64,000 nucleotides of DNA from Lycium barbarum (Eukaryota; Streptophyta; Magnoliopsida; Solanales; Solanaceae). This document shows, one piece after another, positions 21,842-35,408 of the stretch. Position 1 is the stretch's first letter; every line of letters begins with the position of its first letter. A program made the position numbers and the translations under genes. The notes beneath the pieces were generated by a model, which was not told the DNA's origin, did no database searches, and saw only the letters and a list, made by a program, of their open reading frames with translations. The stretch is taken from positions 82,138,120 to 82,202,119 of the forward strand of contig NC_083339.1 of the NCBI RefSeq assembly GCF_019175385.1. The letters are read 5' to 3'.

Positions 21842-24775
21842 CATGGTAACCTAAAGGATTTGAAATCGCGTTATGAGTATGTATATGAGGTAATGTGAGT
21901 GACCTTTTAAAGTATTTGAGATCATTAGTAATGATATAGAAGATGGACAAAATATATGAATATACTTTTGCGATTGGAGTTTCGTCGAAGCTTTGTGAGT
22001 TCTCTAATTATGTTTAAGGTTATTGTGATTCTCTGGACCTTTCGAGACGTGTATATGGATTTTTGTTGATGTATATAAGTGTGTATATGTATGTATAAGA
22101 GGTTACATGAGGTTGGAAGAGGATTAGAAGTTAAACGAAATGAATCGGAACAACTTCAGTAAAATTTCGGACCCGATTTTAGCCTATATTGTAGGAGGCA
22201 TATCTCCTAGTATATGAGGAGTTTTAAGGTGTTTCAAAAGCCTAAAATTAAGTTCATCGAGTCTAGTTTGTAACGCAACAAACCGCTCGGCAAAATGATA
22301 TCGAGATAAGCAGATATGGACGATGCAAGTTGGGCTGAGTGGGGATTAAGACTTTAACTTCCGGTTTCGTTTCAAGTCACAATTTACTATCAATTCTTGG
22401 ACAATTGATAGTGGGAGGTATTATTAAACAAAAATCTTATCTTGAAGGGGGACATTCTTGGTGGACACGTGAGGGAGATTTATGCTGCCCATAAACATCA
22501 TCTTGGATGATTAAAACAAGTCATTTATCACCATATCATCTTCCACCAACTAGAACTTAGAGAGAGAAGCTCTCAAGCCCTAGAAAGAGAGAGCCACGGT
22601 TTCCATGGCTGTTCCACCACCAAAAACGGCCAGCTCTTCCATTTCTTTCTCACCATTAAACCCCTAAAGTGTTCTACACATTCACCATTATGTTTCAAGT
22701 GAAGAAGAAACCATAAACATGCTATCCATGCTCTTGAAGCTCACGGCCAGATTTCATGGCTGAGCAGTGGACAAAATTGTGTTGAAGTTCCAAGTGTAAT
22801 TTGTGTCTCAAGTATTGTGGATATTCAGATGACTAGCAAGGTTAAGAAACCAACTTGTTAAGGTAAGAATCGATCACTTCTTTTACGTTTTAGAATGGGT
22901 TTGGAGGCATTATGAACATGTATAGATGATGAATTGGATGTATATAACTTTGCATGTTGGTATTGGACTATTTCTCTTGAATTTGAAATGAGCCGTGTGT
23001 TGTAGAGATAAATGAATTCATGCTTAATCGTTTTGTACATGTATTGGAAATGGATTGAATGTGTTGTAAGCATGGATAAATGGATGAAAATCATGAAGAT
23101 GTTGTAGTTGAGTTGAAGCCGTGTAAGGGGGCTGTTTTAGAAGAATTTGCGGACTGTTTTGTGTCATATTTTGATTGTTGTTATTATGAACATTATTGTG
23201 TATTGTATGCATAATGAATATGTGAATTGAGGTGTTGAAGAAACGAATCATGTTGAAGGGGGAAAACAGTCCAAACCGTGGACTGTTTTGATGATAGGAG
23301 TAAATTTGTGCGTTTTGAATGTTGAATGTTGTTATGAACGTATAGTGAATGTGAAGTTTAATGATTCGAGTGAAATTGAAATGGTTTGTGGGCTGTTGTA
23401 AGAATGAAAATGATGCTAAAACAGTTCCAAGAATCGTAAAGGTAATGTTGTTAAATGTGTTGTTGTCGTTGTAAGGTTATAGTGTCGACAACGTAGCTAT
23501 TTGCGTACGAATTTGGTGATATATTTATCGTGTGACTGCTGGTCGTATTTTAATGAAATTATATGAAATGAAGACATGAAATAATGTGTAAGAATCATAT
23601 GTGGTTTGCTTGGTATGTTCGTAAAAGTTTGCAAGAATTCCGGGCACCTTTATGTTGTTGATTAGGGACTGTTTTGGACGTGTTGTGGTTAGGAACTGTT
23701 TTGGACATGTCGTCTTCTTTAAATTGGAAAGACTAATGATAGTTAAGAATATATATTGTATTTACGTTGTTTGGATTGTTGTAAAGGTGTTACACGAAAA
23801 CGTAAAGGCTACGGATTATTAGGAGTAACTTGAGAATGTAGTAGCCATATGTGAATCGTTATGGAATGTTGTGAATGTGGCCTATTTGGAATGTTATGTG
23901 GGCTGTCCGGATTGGTATTGAACATATGATTATTGATGTTGGATTGGTTGTATGTAGTTGGTTTGAATGCGAACGAAACGTCGTCTAAATGTTTGAAAGG
24001 GATTGTTAACGCTAAAATACATATTGAATTCCCTTGTAGGCTAATTGTAACTCTTGATATCTTGATATAGGATAAGTACTATTGGGCAGCAAGTACAAGT
24101 TATAATACGACTAAACGCTAAAGGTATGTAAAGCCCAATCCTTCTTTCTTTTGACATGCCTTAGTTTTCAATAGGCTAGATTATAAGCCTTGAGGAAAAT
24201 TCTAAAATCCGAAATCCGAGCATGTCTTGATCCATATATATTCCTTCGCACTCTTATGTATGATTTGATGAAATATGAACCATTATGTCTTTGAAATAGC
24301 CGCTTTCCGAACCTTGCATAGAAAGGTTTCACTTTAAAGAATTTCGTAATTTTTGAATGCCATATCTTTTGCATAAAGGCTCGGATTGCTCCAATATTTT
24401 TATAGGAGTTCGCATGAGGTATAATGAGTATGTTTTCCATAGGCGGGCCCGACTCGGGTCAATACCCGTCCGTGGGTCCCGCGACTTTCTTTTATGTAAT
24501 TCGGAGAACTTTTGAAAGAATTTGATATGACTATTACTTCGATTTGCAAGTATGATCATTTTACTTATGTTTGAGGTTATGATAATGATTTTATGCATAT
24601 GACTACTCACGACTCTACTCGTGCATTCTGTTATTCCTTTCGCCGAGTCCCGGGCCGGTTCTGTTATCGTGCGCATTTTGATATACTCCGGAGTTATGCT
24701 GTGTTTATGGTTCACCGAGCTACTCGCAAAAGAGGGTCGGGTTCCACATATATTTGGTGTTATGCTGTGTATGGC
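21842..24775 (+). mobile_element. Element G 3' LTR, segment 2 (middle)
   Basis: Resumes G's LTR after element H and runs to the solo LTR. The first roughly 490 bases match the U3 of element I; from about 22340 to 24700 it instead resembles the middle of element E's LTR (37380-39450). Contains donor-like AAGGTAAGAATC (about 22860) and AAGGTATGTAAAGC (24121), plus a short frame starting ATGGCTGTTCCACCACC at about 22604 whose first six codons also occur in E's LTR. ATGGC (24771-24775) is the duplicated target site. The minus-strand frame crossing 24329-24844 spans the LTR boundary and is not a gene. Confidence 0.85.
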
Positions 24776-27700
24776 TGTTATATCCCGTGTTTTCACACCT
24801 TTGGAAAATTGGAAATAATTTGGACTTGTATGAAATAAGGTCATAATTGAATTTATGTAACCCTTGAGTTGTTATGACAGAATATTAATATGGAAGTGTC
24901 GAGGAACGCTAAGGGAAAATTTGGGATTTCGAAAATTAGTTTCGGGAATTACAAAACGGGAATTATAATCCATTGGGCCCAAATAATTGAAAGAAAAATT
25001 AGGCCCAATGATGAAGGGTGGCCGGCCAACTTAGTGGCCCAAGCCCATGTTTTATTAATTTTTCCATGTGTAAAAATTAACTAAGGGACCATAGTGTATA
25101 TATCACATATTATATCATCTTCATCTCTTAGAAGATTCATGAAAGAACAAAGCAAAAACAAGAGAAAAAAAGGGGAGGGTTCGGCTTGGCCATAGAAAAT
25201 TTTCCACCAAAAATCTTGCTTCTAAAATTTTGTTCTTGTTGGATTCCTACTAAAGTGAGTGCCCTTTTCAACTTGGTGTAGTTGGTTTGGAGAAAGGAGA
25301 CCTTATTTCATCAAAGTGAACACAAGTTCAAGTGAAGAAGACTTGAGGAAAAGGTGAGAATTTATTCCTTATTCTTGTGTTATAAAGTCTTGTTTGTGTT
25401 GTAGCATATAGAAATGTGTTGATTGTATGGAAAAATGGAAGTTTGTAAAGTGGGTTTGGAATATGATGTGTAGCCGTGTGTATGTATGAATTGTATAGCC
25501 ATAATGTGTTGAATTCATGTTATATTCTAGTTATGGTTGTGATGAAATGCATATGGGAATTGGAAGTGAAATGAATTTGGTTGAAGTTGATGAATGGGGC
25601 ATATGGCCGTAGGGTATGTGGACTTGGAATGGTAATGAATTAAGTTGTTTAGTATGTTAGTGTGTTATTGTGATGTTTACAATGTAAATAAAGATAGAAT
25701 GATATAAGTTAGTATTGAAATGGAATGTAGAAGTTTATGTCGTTTTAGAACGATTTTACGACATTATGAAAATGAAGTTATTAAGTTGCAAATTATGATG
25801 AGTATTGATGAAGTTGGAAGCTAGAAACATATTATGAATATGTATGCCAAAGATTAGAAGTTTTGAATGAGTTACGACTTTGGCGGAAAGTTTGTATATT
25901 AGGTATATCGTGTGTATAATTTAAGGAAACCATACGAAATGCTTCTAAACTATGTTGTGGTGATCTAGATTGTTAATGAATGTGAAATCATTGATATTAG
26001 TTTGAAAGTTTGGGTTGGAGAGAAGGTTATGGCAATTGTCGGCAAGTAGAACTAGTTGTGCCATATTATGTTTTTGATGTTCGTTGTTGATGTTGATGTT
26101 GTTGTTTGGGTTGTTGTTGATGATTCTGAGCCGAGTTGAATTCTCGGGGGTGCTATATGTATAGGGGAAGTGCTGCCGAAATTTCGGTTGACAAATATGA
26201 GTTAAATTGAATTCGTAGCATCTATAACTTACAATTGGAAAATGTGACCATTTGCAGATTTTCGACGAAACGGAGAGTGAGCTTGGATAGGCTTAAAAAA
26301 GCTCAAAAGGTATGTAAAGCTACCCCGATCCTTCTTTTGGCATGCCTAAGTGTAGTAGAATCGGATTCGGGCCTCGAAAGACTTTTTGCCCATCAGAACC
26401 CGCAAGTGAAAATCTCGCTTTTTCCTTCAGTAGAATTGAGCCCTTTTGGTATGTTTTCTCGGAAATTATGCAAACTTTCTCTAAACTACTCGGAAGTCTA
26501 TAGAACGTCCGTAGAACCTTTATAGGTGGCCTCATAGGCTTAAAGGGCGTAATTTGAGCCCACCGCCTTGCTTGTTCCGAGGTGGGCCCACTATTCCCGG
26601 TTTTGCCCTTATAGTACTTAAGTCTTCTTTTCGAGCGGTTTTTGAAAGGAATGTTTTGATTACCATTCTAATTACCTAACAAACATTATTTTAAATATTC
26701 CATTAAGTCTGATAAATTGTTTTGACACTCGGAACGATTTCAGAAAGGTTATACTTCTGTAATTTATTATGACATCCAAAACTCACTTATTATGATCCCA
26801 TCCGACTTCATTGGATTGGTTTGTCATTAATATGCCTCATCGAGTCTCTGAAAATATTTATACTATTTTAATTGCATTTAGTCTCTCACTACTCCATTCG
26901 TGGATGCCCCAATGTTTCCCACACTGAGCCCGGGCCAGGATATGTTGTCAAGCGTGATCCTCTGCATTGTTCGCCGTGCCTCGATTGAGGGGGCAGGTAT
27001 ACGCGTACATGGGTTTGAGGAGTATGATGTGCCATGTCCGCTTGTTCTGATATGATTTGCTATGGCCATTTGATATGACATATTATGCTACAGGGTTATG
27101 CCCCTATTCTGATTCTTCTGTGTTGTGGCACCAGCGTCGGGAGGGTGGCCATGTTCTGTCTACCGAGTCCCTTGGCAGGGGCCGGATTTGATATGACATA
27201 TGTTTCTGTACACACTCTGCATGTTTTGAAATTATGTATCGGATACTTTGGATTTTCTGTTTACTTTCTGTATGTCCTGTACCAGTTGTGATTTTGTCTC
27301 CGTAATTCAGGATTTACATATTCAGTACATATTTCGTACTGACCCCTTTCCTCGGGGGCTGCATTTTCATGCCGCGCAGGTACCGACGACAGGTTTGCTG
27401 ATCCGTCCGCTTAGGACCTCATTCTGCTATTTGTGGAGCGCTCTTTTATTCAGAACCATCTTTTGGTATAGTCTGTCGCTTCTATATATGTATATTCTCG
27501 TTCATGGGTACGGCGGGGCCCTGTCCCGTCATATGATTCTGTCGGTCTGTTTAGAGGTCTGTGGACATGTTTGTGGGTTGGGGTCTTTCTGTACAGATAT
27601 GTGTATGTGTTGTGTTTGGGCGATCCCATTCGCCGCGGCGGTCGGTCCGCATATATTTAAATGTTGCTCTGTTGGCCCTGTGTGGCCTTTGTTGGTATTT

Positions 27701-27872
27701 TCTGCGTGCAGGGTATTTGGGATAGTCCGTAAAACGAAGGAAACTCTGCCGAATTTTTTTTGGAAATTATCTAAATTTAGAATAAAGCCTTGTCGGCTTC
27801 TTCCATATACTAAAATGCGTTTGAGTGCCCAGATCGGGCACTAGTCACGGCCTACGGGGTTGGGTCATGACA
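24776..27872 (+). mobile_element. Solo LTR related to element H
   Basis: A single 3.1-kb LTR, TGTTATATCCCG to GGGTCATGACA, flanked by ATGGC on both sides (24771-24775 and 27873-27877). No primer-binding site or interior follows. It resembles the H LTR in layout and sequence but is clearly diverged. It contains AAGGTATGTAAAGC (26307), the double hairpin (27323-27386) and the third hairpin (about 27505-27535). Such LTRs normally form by recombination between the two ends of a full element. The 198-codon frame at 27248-27844 merely reads across these hairpins. Confidence 0.93.
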
Positions 27873-28721
27873 ATGGCGTTATGTTGTGATGTGATATGTG
27901 ACGGGGATACGGAGATTTGAAACCTTCTGGTGTTATGCTGTGTTATGGCTCCATTGACGGGCGGGCGACCATATTCTTCTGTACCTTATGCATGACTTAT
28001 AATTTGAAAGTAAACATTTTAATATGTTGAATTTCTACTTATGTTTTGTACTACTATTTCTTTTATGCCTCAGATTTGTTCTCTGTATCTTCTGCTTTGC
28101 ATACTCAGTACATATTTCGTACTGACCCCCCTTTCTTCAGGGGGATGCGTTTCATACCCGCAGGTACAGACGCACAGTTTGGTGATCCACCAGTTTAGGA
28201 TACCCTCTTCTGCTGTTTGGAGTGCTCCTCTTATTCCGGAGCCTACATTTTGGTATATATTCGGTCTTTGCATATGTATATATTTGTTCAGGGGTACGGC
28301 GAGGCCCTGTCCCGCCATATGATACGGTTGGTCTGTTTAGAGGTCTGTAGATGTACATGTGGGTTGTGCCTACTTCTGTTCAGATGTGTTTGTATGATCC
28401 TACTCGTTATGGCAGCCTTGTCGGCGTGCATTTTGTATATGTTTTGGGGCCGTTGTGCCATTTGATAGCCTTGTCGGCTTTTGGTATATGTATACGCATC
28501 TGGTTGTGCTGAAATGTGGGCGATGTATATTCCGCCAACTCTTTTGGTTTTGATATGATATTTTGTACGTGAAATCGCGTAAGATAATATTTGTTTCTAG
28601 CTCTGTTCAAAATGATGAATATGAAGTCTGAGTTAAGCGATAAAATGATGATTTGGTTTGTATGTCTGTTTGGGTGTCCAAGTAGGGCACCAGTCGCGGC
28701 CCACGGGGCTGGGTCGTGACA
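27873..28721 (+). mobile_element. Element G 3' LTR, segment 3 (end)
   Basis: After ATGGC the G LTR continues and ends at GGGTCGTGACA (28721). From 27914 it matches 1-808 nearly base for base. Includes the double hairpin (28106-28169). Its last 469 bases are repeated at 45002-45470 as the start of the second copy of the large duplication. Confidence 0.9.
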
Positions 28722-31700
28722 TTAACTATCACTCTACTTTTTAGCTCTTAATCTCAATCTTTAGAGTTTACTATCAAGTAGCGCTGGAGTTCCCTCATAT
28801 AATAACTTTACATAGCTGCTCTGTGCTCTGACTATCATCAACTGGTATAGTTCTGATCATCTCGCTTAAACCATTTATAATTCCCTTAACCCAACTGGTA
28901 ACACTCTAGGCACATTATCTCATGTCATTTCTTCATCTTCAATTCAAACCCTTCTTTTGCCTCTTTACATAAATTTTTCTCTTAGTTCTCCTATCACACG
29001 CCTTATTGCAACCTTTACCAGAATATGCGTAGGTGCTCAAATTAGCCCAAGAAATACCTTAGCGTCGTTTCACTAGTCTTCATGCTTTACCTTGCATTCT
29101 CCTCTCGTATCTTTCGATCGACATTGGGGCTCAACTATGGTCATGTCCTATTTGCCATCAGTGTTAATTCTATCTTGGTACTTTGGTTCAAACTATCTTA
29201 CACCTTTCCCTAACGTATCCAAATTATCATAACCACATTGTTATTACTGAATCCCTACTCTTCTCATCAAGTACTCATTTGGTCCCATTCTTAACATACA
29301 AATATGCATAGACCGCATAACTATTCTTGTACAACTTGTACAAAGTACATTTAATCTTAGTCATAGTCTTTCCTTGGTTCATTCTGCTTTACATATCTTA
29401 TTTTTACTAAAACTCACTTACTGTCTATCTTGTCATACTCCTTTCCCTTCCTTTATTCACCATTTGATTTTCTCATATCCTACTATAGGAGATTTCCTAT
29501 TCTTTTTTCCCTTGCTACTTATAAGTCACAATATTATTAGCAAACAACTCTGTTGCCAACATCTAAACCTTTAATCCAGTATAGCATTGCTATCCTTCAT
29601 AACATCTCTTAAGCTACTCGTTACCATTCTTTTGTCGTATTCTTTCTTTTTATAAGCACCCCCTTTTGTAATGCCATATTATTCGAGATCTTCACAGATG
29701 CTTCTCCGGGCCATCTCAAATACCATCATTGCTGGCTTTCAGGTCTTACTAACTTGTCCCAGCGAGGGATATCACTTAGGGTTTAAGCATTCATATTAAA
29801 TGTGTTGTAGTGTCAATTGTTTCCATTTATACTCACTTTGCTTTCACCCGCTTCCCCCCTTTGGGGTTGTACTTATACTATATCCATGTCTTATCTTTAT
29901 AATCTATAACTTTGATTATCCGGGTACGAAATCTTAACAAAATCTCGAAGCAACGAGAGTCCTTCTATATATAGTACAAAATCTTATCTGATGGTTGGTA
30001 CTCGAGTAATGTAATCAATGTAGCAACTCATCCAAGGCCACATTCCACTTACTCCAACCAATAATTAATTAGTACTTGTAGTCGTTTAGCACCTATATCC
30101 TGATGATAAGTGTCCAAAGTCCTCTTGTAACATTATTTTTATCCCAACCTATATCATCTGGTTCTTTTAATAAATTTCCAATACATCATTTATTTTCCAA
30201 GCCTACAGCCCTTGTCCTTTAAGGATTCCACTATTCCCGAGGTAAAGTCGTGTACACGCAGTACTCCTTTATGCCTTATGCCCTTTTACCCTTGTTGTGC
30301 GCTCAGTACCGACTTCTAACTTACTCAAAATCATATCAAATTCATTTTAATGATAGCCTTATCTTATCACCTTGTCGCCGTACTACACCTTTAAGTTCAT
30401 AACTATATATTCCCCTTTCGTTCCATACTCGTACTCAATTAGTTACGTCTATCTTGGGTGCTTCCTTTAGAATTCCCTTATCATTTCTCCCGTCTATGTC
30501 TATCTTTTATTCTGTACACGAGGAATCTTATGCTACCTCTGTATCCTTCGGAAAACATCACTTCTGCATAACCCTTTTTCATTTTCAAAATGTATTTCGT
30601 TCGTCCCTGTTTGTTCTTATCATACTAGTCATTTCCTAGCACTCATTCTACCTCGTTGCTCATCTTCCCATAACTTGGCCTTTCCCGGCTCCGCCACTTA
30701 TAGTACTCGTGTCCTCGGCTACACATGTCATGACCTATTGCTACACTGTTATATAGCTTTCTTCTTATTTCATTCTTTCGATTACTCTTTCTTTACTAGT
30801 GCTCTCTATCATTTCCGTTATCATATAATCTTTATTCTAAACTTTCCCTACAAAACTTGATAAGCCTTTCTTATTCGTTTTATAGCTCGTTTCACATTGA
30901 TCACGTCATATCTCTTATTCACTTCCTCACTAGGCTTTACTCTTTTTCATAACAATCCTTATTATATTTACATTATATCCTGTTTGCAATGAGTCTTATA
31001 GTGTAGTACTTCTTAACCTTATTCACGAAACTTACTATGGTTCAACTACACTCTGTGTAGTAGGTGTATTTAACCCTTTTACCCTTTCGGGTCAATCTTA
31101 TCCTTAATACACAAGCTGCCATGTCACTACATTCATATCCGTCACAATTCTTCCTCTTCCGTACTCTTATCTCAATCATACTATTACTCCTTCTAACTAC
31201 AAACTCGTTGTAATTTATCCCTGCTTATCAATTCAGTCGATATCTCAATATAACGCTCTATTAAGATTTGCCAGCCTTTTCTAAATCATCCCTTAGTATC
31301 ACAAGCCCTTCCAAATTGTCCTAGCATTTCCTTTTTACCATATCGATATCGACCTCATAATCACTATTACTATCAATTCAACAATTAGCTTATTCCTCGA
31401 AGTCAGTTGTACTCACGACTTAGTCAAATCTTATCATCACTATTGACACGACCTTTCAAGAGTATTACGAACTTATATCTCATTCTCTTTTTATTTCTAG
31501 GAAAATTTTGGCAGAGTTTCCTCTGTATTTCTTACTATCTCAAAACCTGCACGCAGGAAATACCAACAATGCCTCACAGGGCCAACATATACATATATAT
31601 TATATCATATCATAGCCGCACATGGCTCCCCATATCAATAACAGTATGAAAATAACGAACTTACCTCGTATGTCCAACTCAAACAGTACCTGTTACACTT

Positions 31701-32012
31701 TCCTGTTTATTTTCCCTTTCAATCTTTAACTGTATTTCAATCATAGCTGCAACATTCACACTACATCTGACATATATTCTGCTTACCGTTGCTGATTCCT
31801 TCAGCTTCTTCTGTGCGCACCTTATAACTGAACTTATCAACAACATATATACATTCAATCCATTATCTTACTATACTTACAATAACTTACCTTAATGATG
31901 GCCAGTTGCCGTTCTGTATATACAATTTCTGATAACGTAACCTCAATGAAATATTAGCTTCTATAACTCCCAGTAGCATTATTTACCTTCTCTTGTCGAC
32001 ACCACTCTCCCG

Positions 32013-32031
32013 CTGAAATCAAAGGTTAGTA
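32013..32031 (-). promoter_or_regulatory. Branch-point and acceptor-like signal in element F
   Basis: On the minus strand TACTAAC (32025-32031) is followed by CTTTGATTTCAG ending at 32013. It lies about 189 bases from the primer-binding site. The copy-2 equivalent is at about 48762-48780. Confidence 0.5.
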
Positions 32032-32202
32032 TAAAAAAAGGATATCATTTCCTATCTTTTTGCTCTATCGCACGATCTAGAATAAGAAGGAAAGATAACA
32101 TCCTAAATGTCCTGTAGCTTCCTGTTTATAGATGTGGTGCACAACACACCGATAAACAAGACTCTACTAGACACGGTCTGTAGACACTCCGAGGATGAAC
32201 CT

Positions 32203-32215
32203 GGCTCTGATACCA
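32203..32215 (-). promoter_or_regulatory. Primer-binding site of element F
   Basis: The minus strand reads TGGTATCAGAGCC, a perfect initiator-Met tRNA match, 4 bases from the LTR edge at 32220. It fixes F's orientation as minus. Confidence 0.88.
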
Positions 32216-32219
32216 CTTT

Positions 32220-35200
32220 TGTCACGACCCAACCCCGTGGGCCATGACTAGCTCCCGAACTGGACACTCGTATACATACCTATTAAATATAATCACATTG
32301 AAACTACGACAATATGGGAATTTGGAAGAGCAAACTATAGGCTCAAAACGCCGTATATGATAATAAACCTGTCTCCTGAGGAGTCACAGCTAACCAAAAC
32401 ATGGCACGATATGCAAGCCGACAAGGCTGCCACTATATACGAGAATATCCGAAGCAAACCATATAGACACAACTGACATAACCCATACACAACCCACATA
32501 TGTCTACAGACCTCTAAGAATACAAGAGTGAAATATGACGGAACAGGGCCCCGCCGTACCCCTGGATATATATATATATGTCTATATAGAAGATCTGTAC
32601 CAAAGTATCTAGGCTCCGAAACAATGGAGCTCTCCAAACAGCTGAGTAGAAGTCCTAAGCTGGAGGGTCACCAATCCGACTATCTGTACCTGCGGGCATG
32701 AAACGCAGCCCCCCGAAGAAAGGGGGTCAGTACGGAATATGTAGTGAGCATGTAAAGCATAAATACAATAAACAGGATTATACTGAAGTGAGGAGTACAG
32801 AAAACAAGTACAATAACCAGAAAACCACAAGGCTTACCTTTGAATCATAAATCATGGTGTCAATATCAGACTTAACTCGTTATGAAACTTAATGTCACCA
32901 TTAGAGAATCATCCTGTTCATATGCATATGTATAACTTGTCCCGGCCCTCTAGTGAGGGACTCGGTAAATAAAATCATATCATCATCATGTATATATATA
33001 TAACGTGTCCCGGCCCTCTAGTGAGGGACTCGGTGAATAAGATCATCATGTGCCATCCTGGCCGCCATCCCCATATCATCATATCATCATGTCATCATAT
33101 CATCATATACATATATATAACGTGTCCCGGCCCTCTAGTGAGGGACTCGGTGAATAATGCAGTGGATCTGTGCACGAAAACATGTCCTGGCCCGGGACTC
33201 AGTGAAAGATGTATTGAGGCATGCACGAGCAGAGTAGTGAGAAACCATATGCAAATTAAATCATATCTGAGACTCAATAGAATAATCAAAACGAATGATC
33301 ATTTGAAAACCAAGACAATAGTCATATCAAATACCTTTCGAATGTCGCTGTGGATTATATAAAAATAGAACCTCAAGGATTATATACACGTATCAAGACA
33401 TAATAAAATAGTTTCTGGAAATCAAGAACATTAGCCTTCCTAGTTGCTCTTTGAATATCATTATGAACTATATTAAATAACGTCTCAGGGATCATAGACA
33501 GGTATCAAATCAATACGAGACAGCTTATGAAAGTTAAGGACATTAGTCATTATAGAGCCTTTAGGAATAGACACTTATACATACGATTATACTATACAAC
33601 ATATAGAAAGCTCGAGGGCAGTGGCTTAACTACTTTAAAAGCTCTAACATCAAGAAGTGAATAAGAATCATGAATCATATTCGGAACTTATGAATGGAAT
33701 TACCCCAAAGCTCATGTCATTCATCACTTACGTCTAGGACATGCCAAAAGAAAGAAGGGACAGCTTTACATACCTGTTACAGGTTAACCGTAACCAAGCT
33801 TGGTTCGTCGCCTTTTAGCGTATTTAATATGAGAATAACACTATTGTTAATAAACTACAACTTCCCAAACTTGTAAATCTAATACCAATTACTTATGTGA
33901 ATCACTTCTTAGTTCATACTTCCATATTTCCATTTTTATTAGTTAAGAACTTAACGGAAATCGAGCAGCATTTCCCCTATATACTCGCCTAACTCGAACT
34001 TCCAATTAACCTCCTATTATCACAGCAACACCAACAACGATAGTAATAGAAATATTCATATAAATCCTTACAATCCAGCCCACAAAGTAGCTCATAACAA
34101 TCACAAAATAGCCCACACGATAACAATAACAATTTATCCGATTTCCCGCAATTAGTTCCGTAGTTCCCGTCTCACAATTTAACTATGACCTGGATAAATT
34201 TAAATATATCTAGTAGAGGAGAATTATTACCTCATATGCCAAGAAATAATCTTCTTCCACCTTACTTTATTTTGAAGAAAACCCGGATTCAATAATATGA
34301 CAAAATGGAACAACGAGAACGAAGCGGTGAGCGAAACCCGAATATTCTTCTTGAGAAAAATTACACATTTCTCTAGTAAACTACTTAGTCACGCTACTGA
34401 GGTTCACGTTGATGCTATATCCATTAAAGTTGCTGCCTCTTTTCGTAGTAATAGAAAGAAGACACATCACATTTCTTGCACTTCATGGAATTGCAAAGAA
34501 GTAGAAAGGAATTGGAAAGAGGGAGAAAGTTGTTTGCTAACACTTTACTATACTTAAACAAGCTAAAACAAAAAGAAGCTATTTGTTGCTAATGTAGAAA
34601 GGAAACGTTACTCCTGAAAGTACTAAAGTGTTGCATACAAATGTTTTCCATAAATGAATTTATTTTTGACAAAACGGGTTATAGATATAAGAGGTCCTTC
34701 CCCTTTACACGTGTGGCTGCCTTGTCCACCTCCCTAACTTCCTATTTAAATGATTGCCAGCACCACCTCAAATATATACACATCCTTTAGTTCCCTACTT
34801 AACAAAGTTCCACGTGGATCATGTCCATCAATTACTTATCCACCTAATTCTAAATAATACCTTAGTTAATTCCGTACTTTCCAACTTTATCCCGATATTT
34901 AATTAATTACTCACATAATTAATTTCTTGGTCTCAGTTCCCTCAATATTGATCGCTTCTAACACACTTCATATACTCATTATCATAAGCATGTGGTATAA
35001 ATTTATTCCATAGCCTCTTTATACAAACACCAAATATTATTTCCAGCCTTCGTTGTCACATTTTTTCGTCTTAAATCATTTCGGAACCTCATCCTTTTAT
35101 ACACCGATCAATTTATTTTCATACTTGAATATGACTAAAATTCCCCCGAGCTCGGGTAAACCGCTCATGTTGGACTGTCTAATTTTCTAGTCCAAAATAT

Positions 35201-35408
35201 ATGGTATTATAGCTTGGACCGTATTTCATTCAAACAAATTTCGAACCTAGACGAAACTTAGTTTCTTCGATTTGATAAACTTCTAATCCTTACGGTACAT
35301 GTGTTCCATCACTTTAACCACCTATAAGCTTGGGGGATAACCTCGTGTTCATTACTAATATCATTTAACTAGCACGCTTTCCGACGTATGAAAATACGGG
35401 ATATAACA
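32220..35408 (-). mobile_element. Element F 5' LTR (copy 1)
   Basis: 3189 bases. The minus strand starts TGTTATATCCCG at 35408 and ends GGGTCGTGACA at 32220. It contains the double hairpin in reverse (32685-32750), the third hairpin (about 32536-32568), three CCCTC-TAGT-GAGGG hairpin repeats plus a relic (32935-33200), and a reverse CAGGTATGTAAAGC (33762-33776). It interrupts element E's RNase H region. Confidence 0.88.
32935..33200. repeat. Tandem hairpin repeats in F LTR
   Basis: Three copies of CCCGGCCCTCTAGTGAGGGA, each followed by CTCGGTRAATA, start near 32940, 33006 and 33124. A degenerate fourth is near 33183, and CATC-rich spacers lie between. Each copy folds as CCCTC, loop TAGT, GAGGG. 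Repeated in copy 2 near 49687-49950, where one unit has a G to A change. Confidence 0.85.

Larger units (their letters stand above)
28722..32219 (-). mobile_element. Element F interior, non-coding (copy 1)
   Basis: 3.5 kb of T/C-rich sequence between the end of G and F's 5' LTR. On the minus strand it begins with a primer-binding site (32203-32215) and an acceptor-like signal. No gag or pol motif is visible on either strand in any frame; the plus-strand frames of 60-80 codons lack domains. The T/C-rich style resembles the interior of element I. The left end is cut by element G, so the rest of F lies left of the window or is lost. Probably another gene-less element. Confidence 0.72.

Noticed and set aside
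24329..24844. 171-codon minus-strand frame
   Set aside because: It crosses the boundary between G's LTR and the solo LTR, so it was created by the insertion. No domain is visible.
27248..27844. 198-codon plus-strand frame in the solo LTR
   Set aside because: It reads across the conserved hairpins and an LTR end. Related LTRs give similar frames of different length (128-409, 4215-4541, 28041-28322) because the DNA is conserved. No domain was seen.
28722..32219. Several 60-80-codon plus-strand frames, present in both duplicates
   Set aside because: They are in T/C-rich, low-complexity sequence of a minus-strand element and have no recognisable domain. Duplication alone explains their conservation.
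33988..34560. Possible host gene (86-codon frame at 34297-34557)
   Set aside because: It lies wholly within F's LTR, is copied at 51046-51306, lacks a known domain and shows no exon structure.
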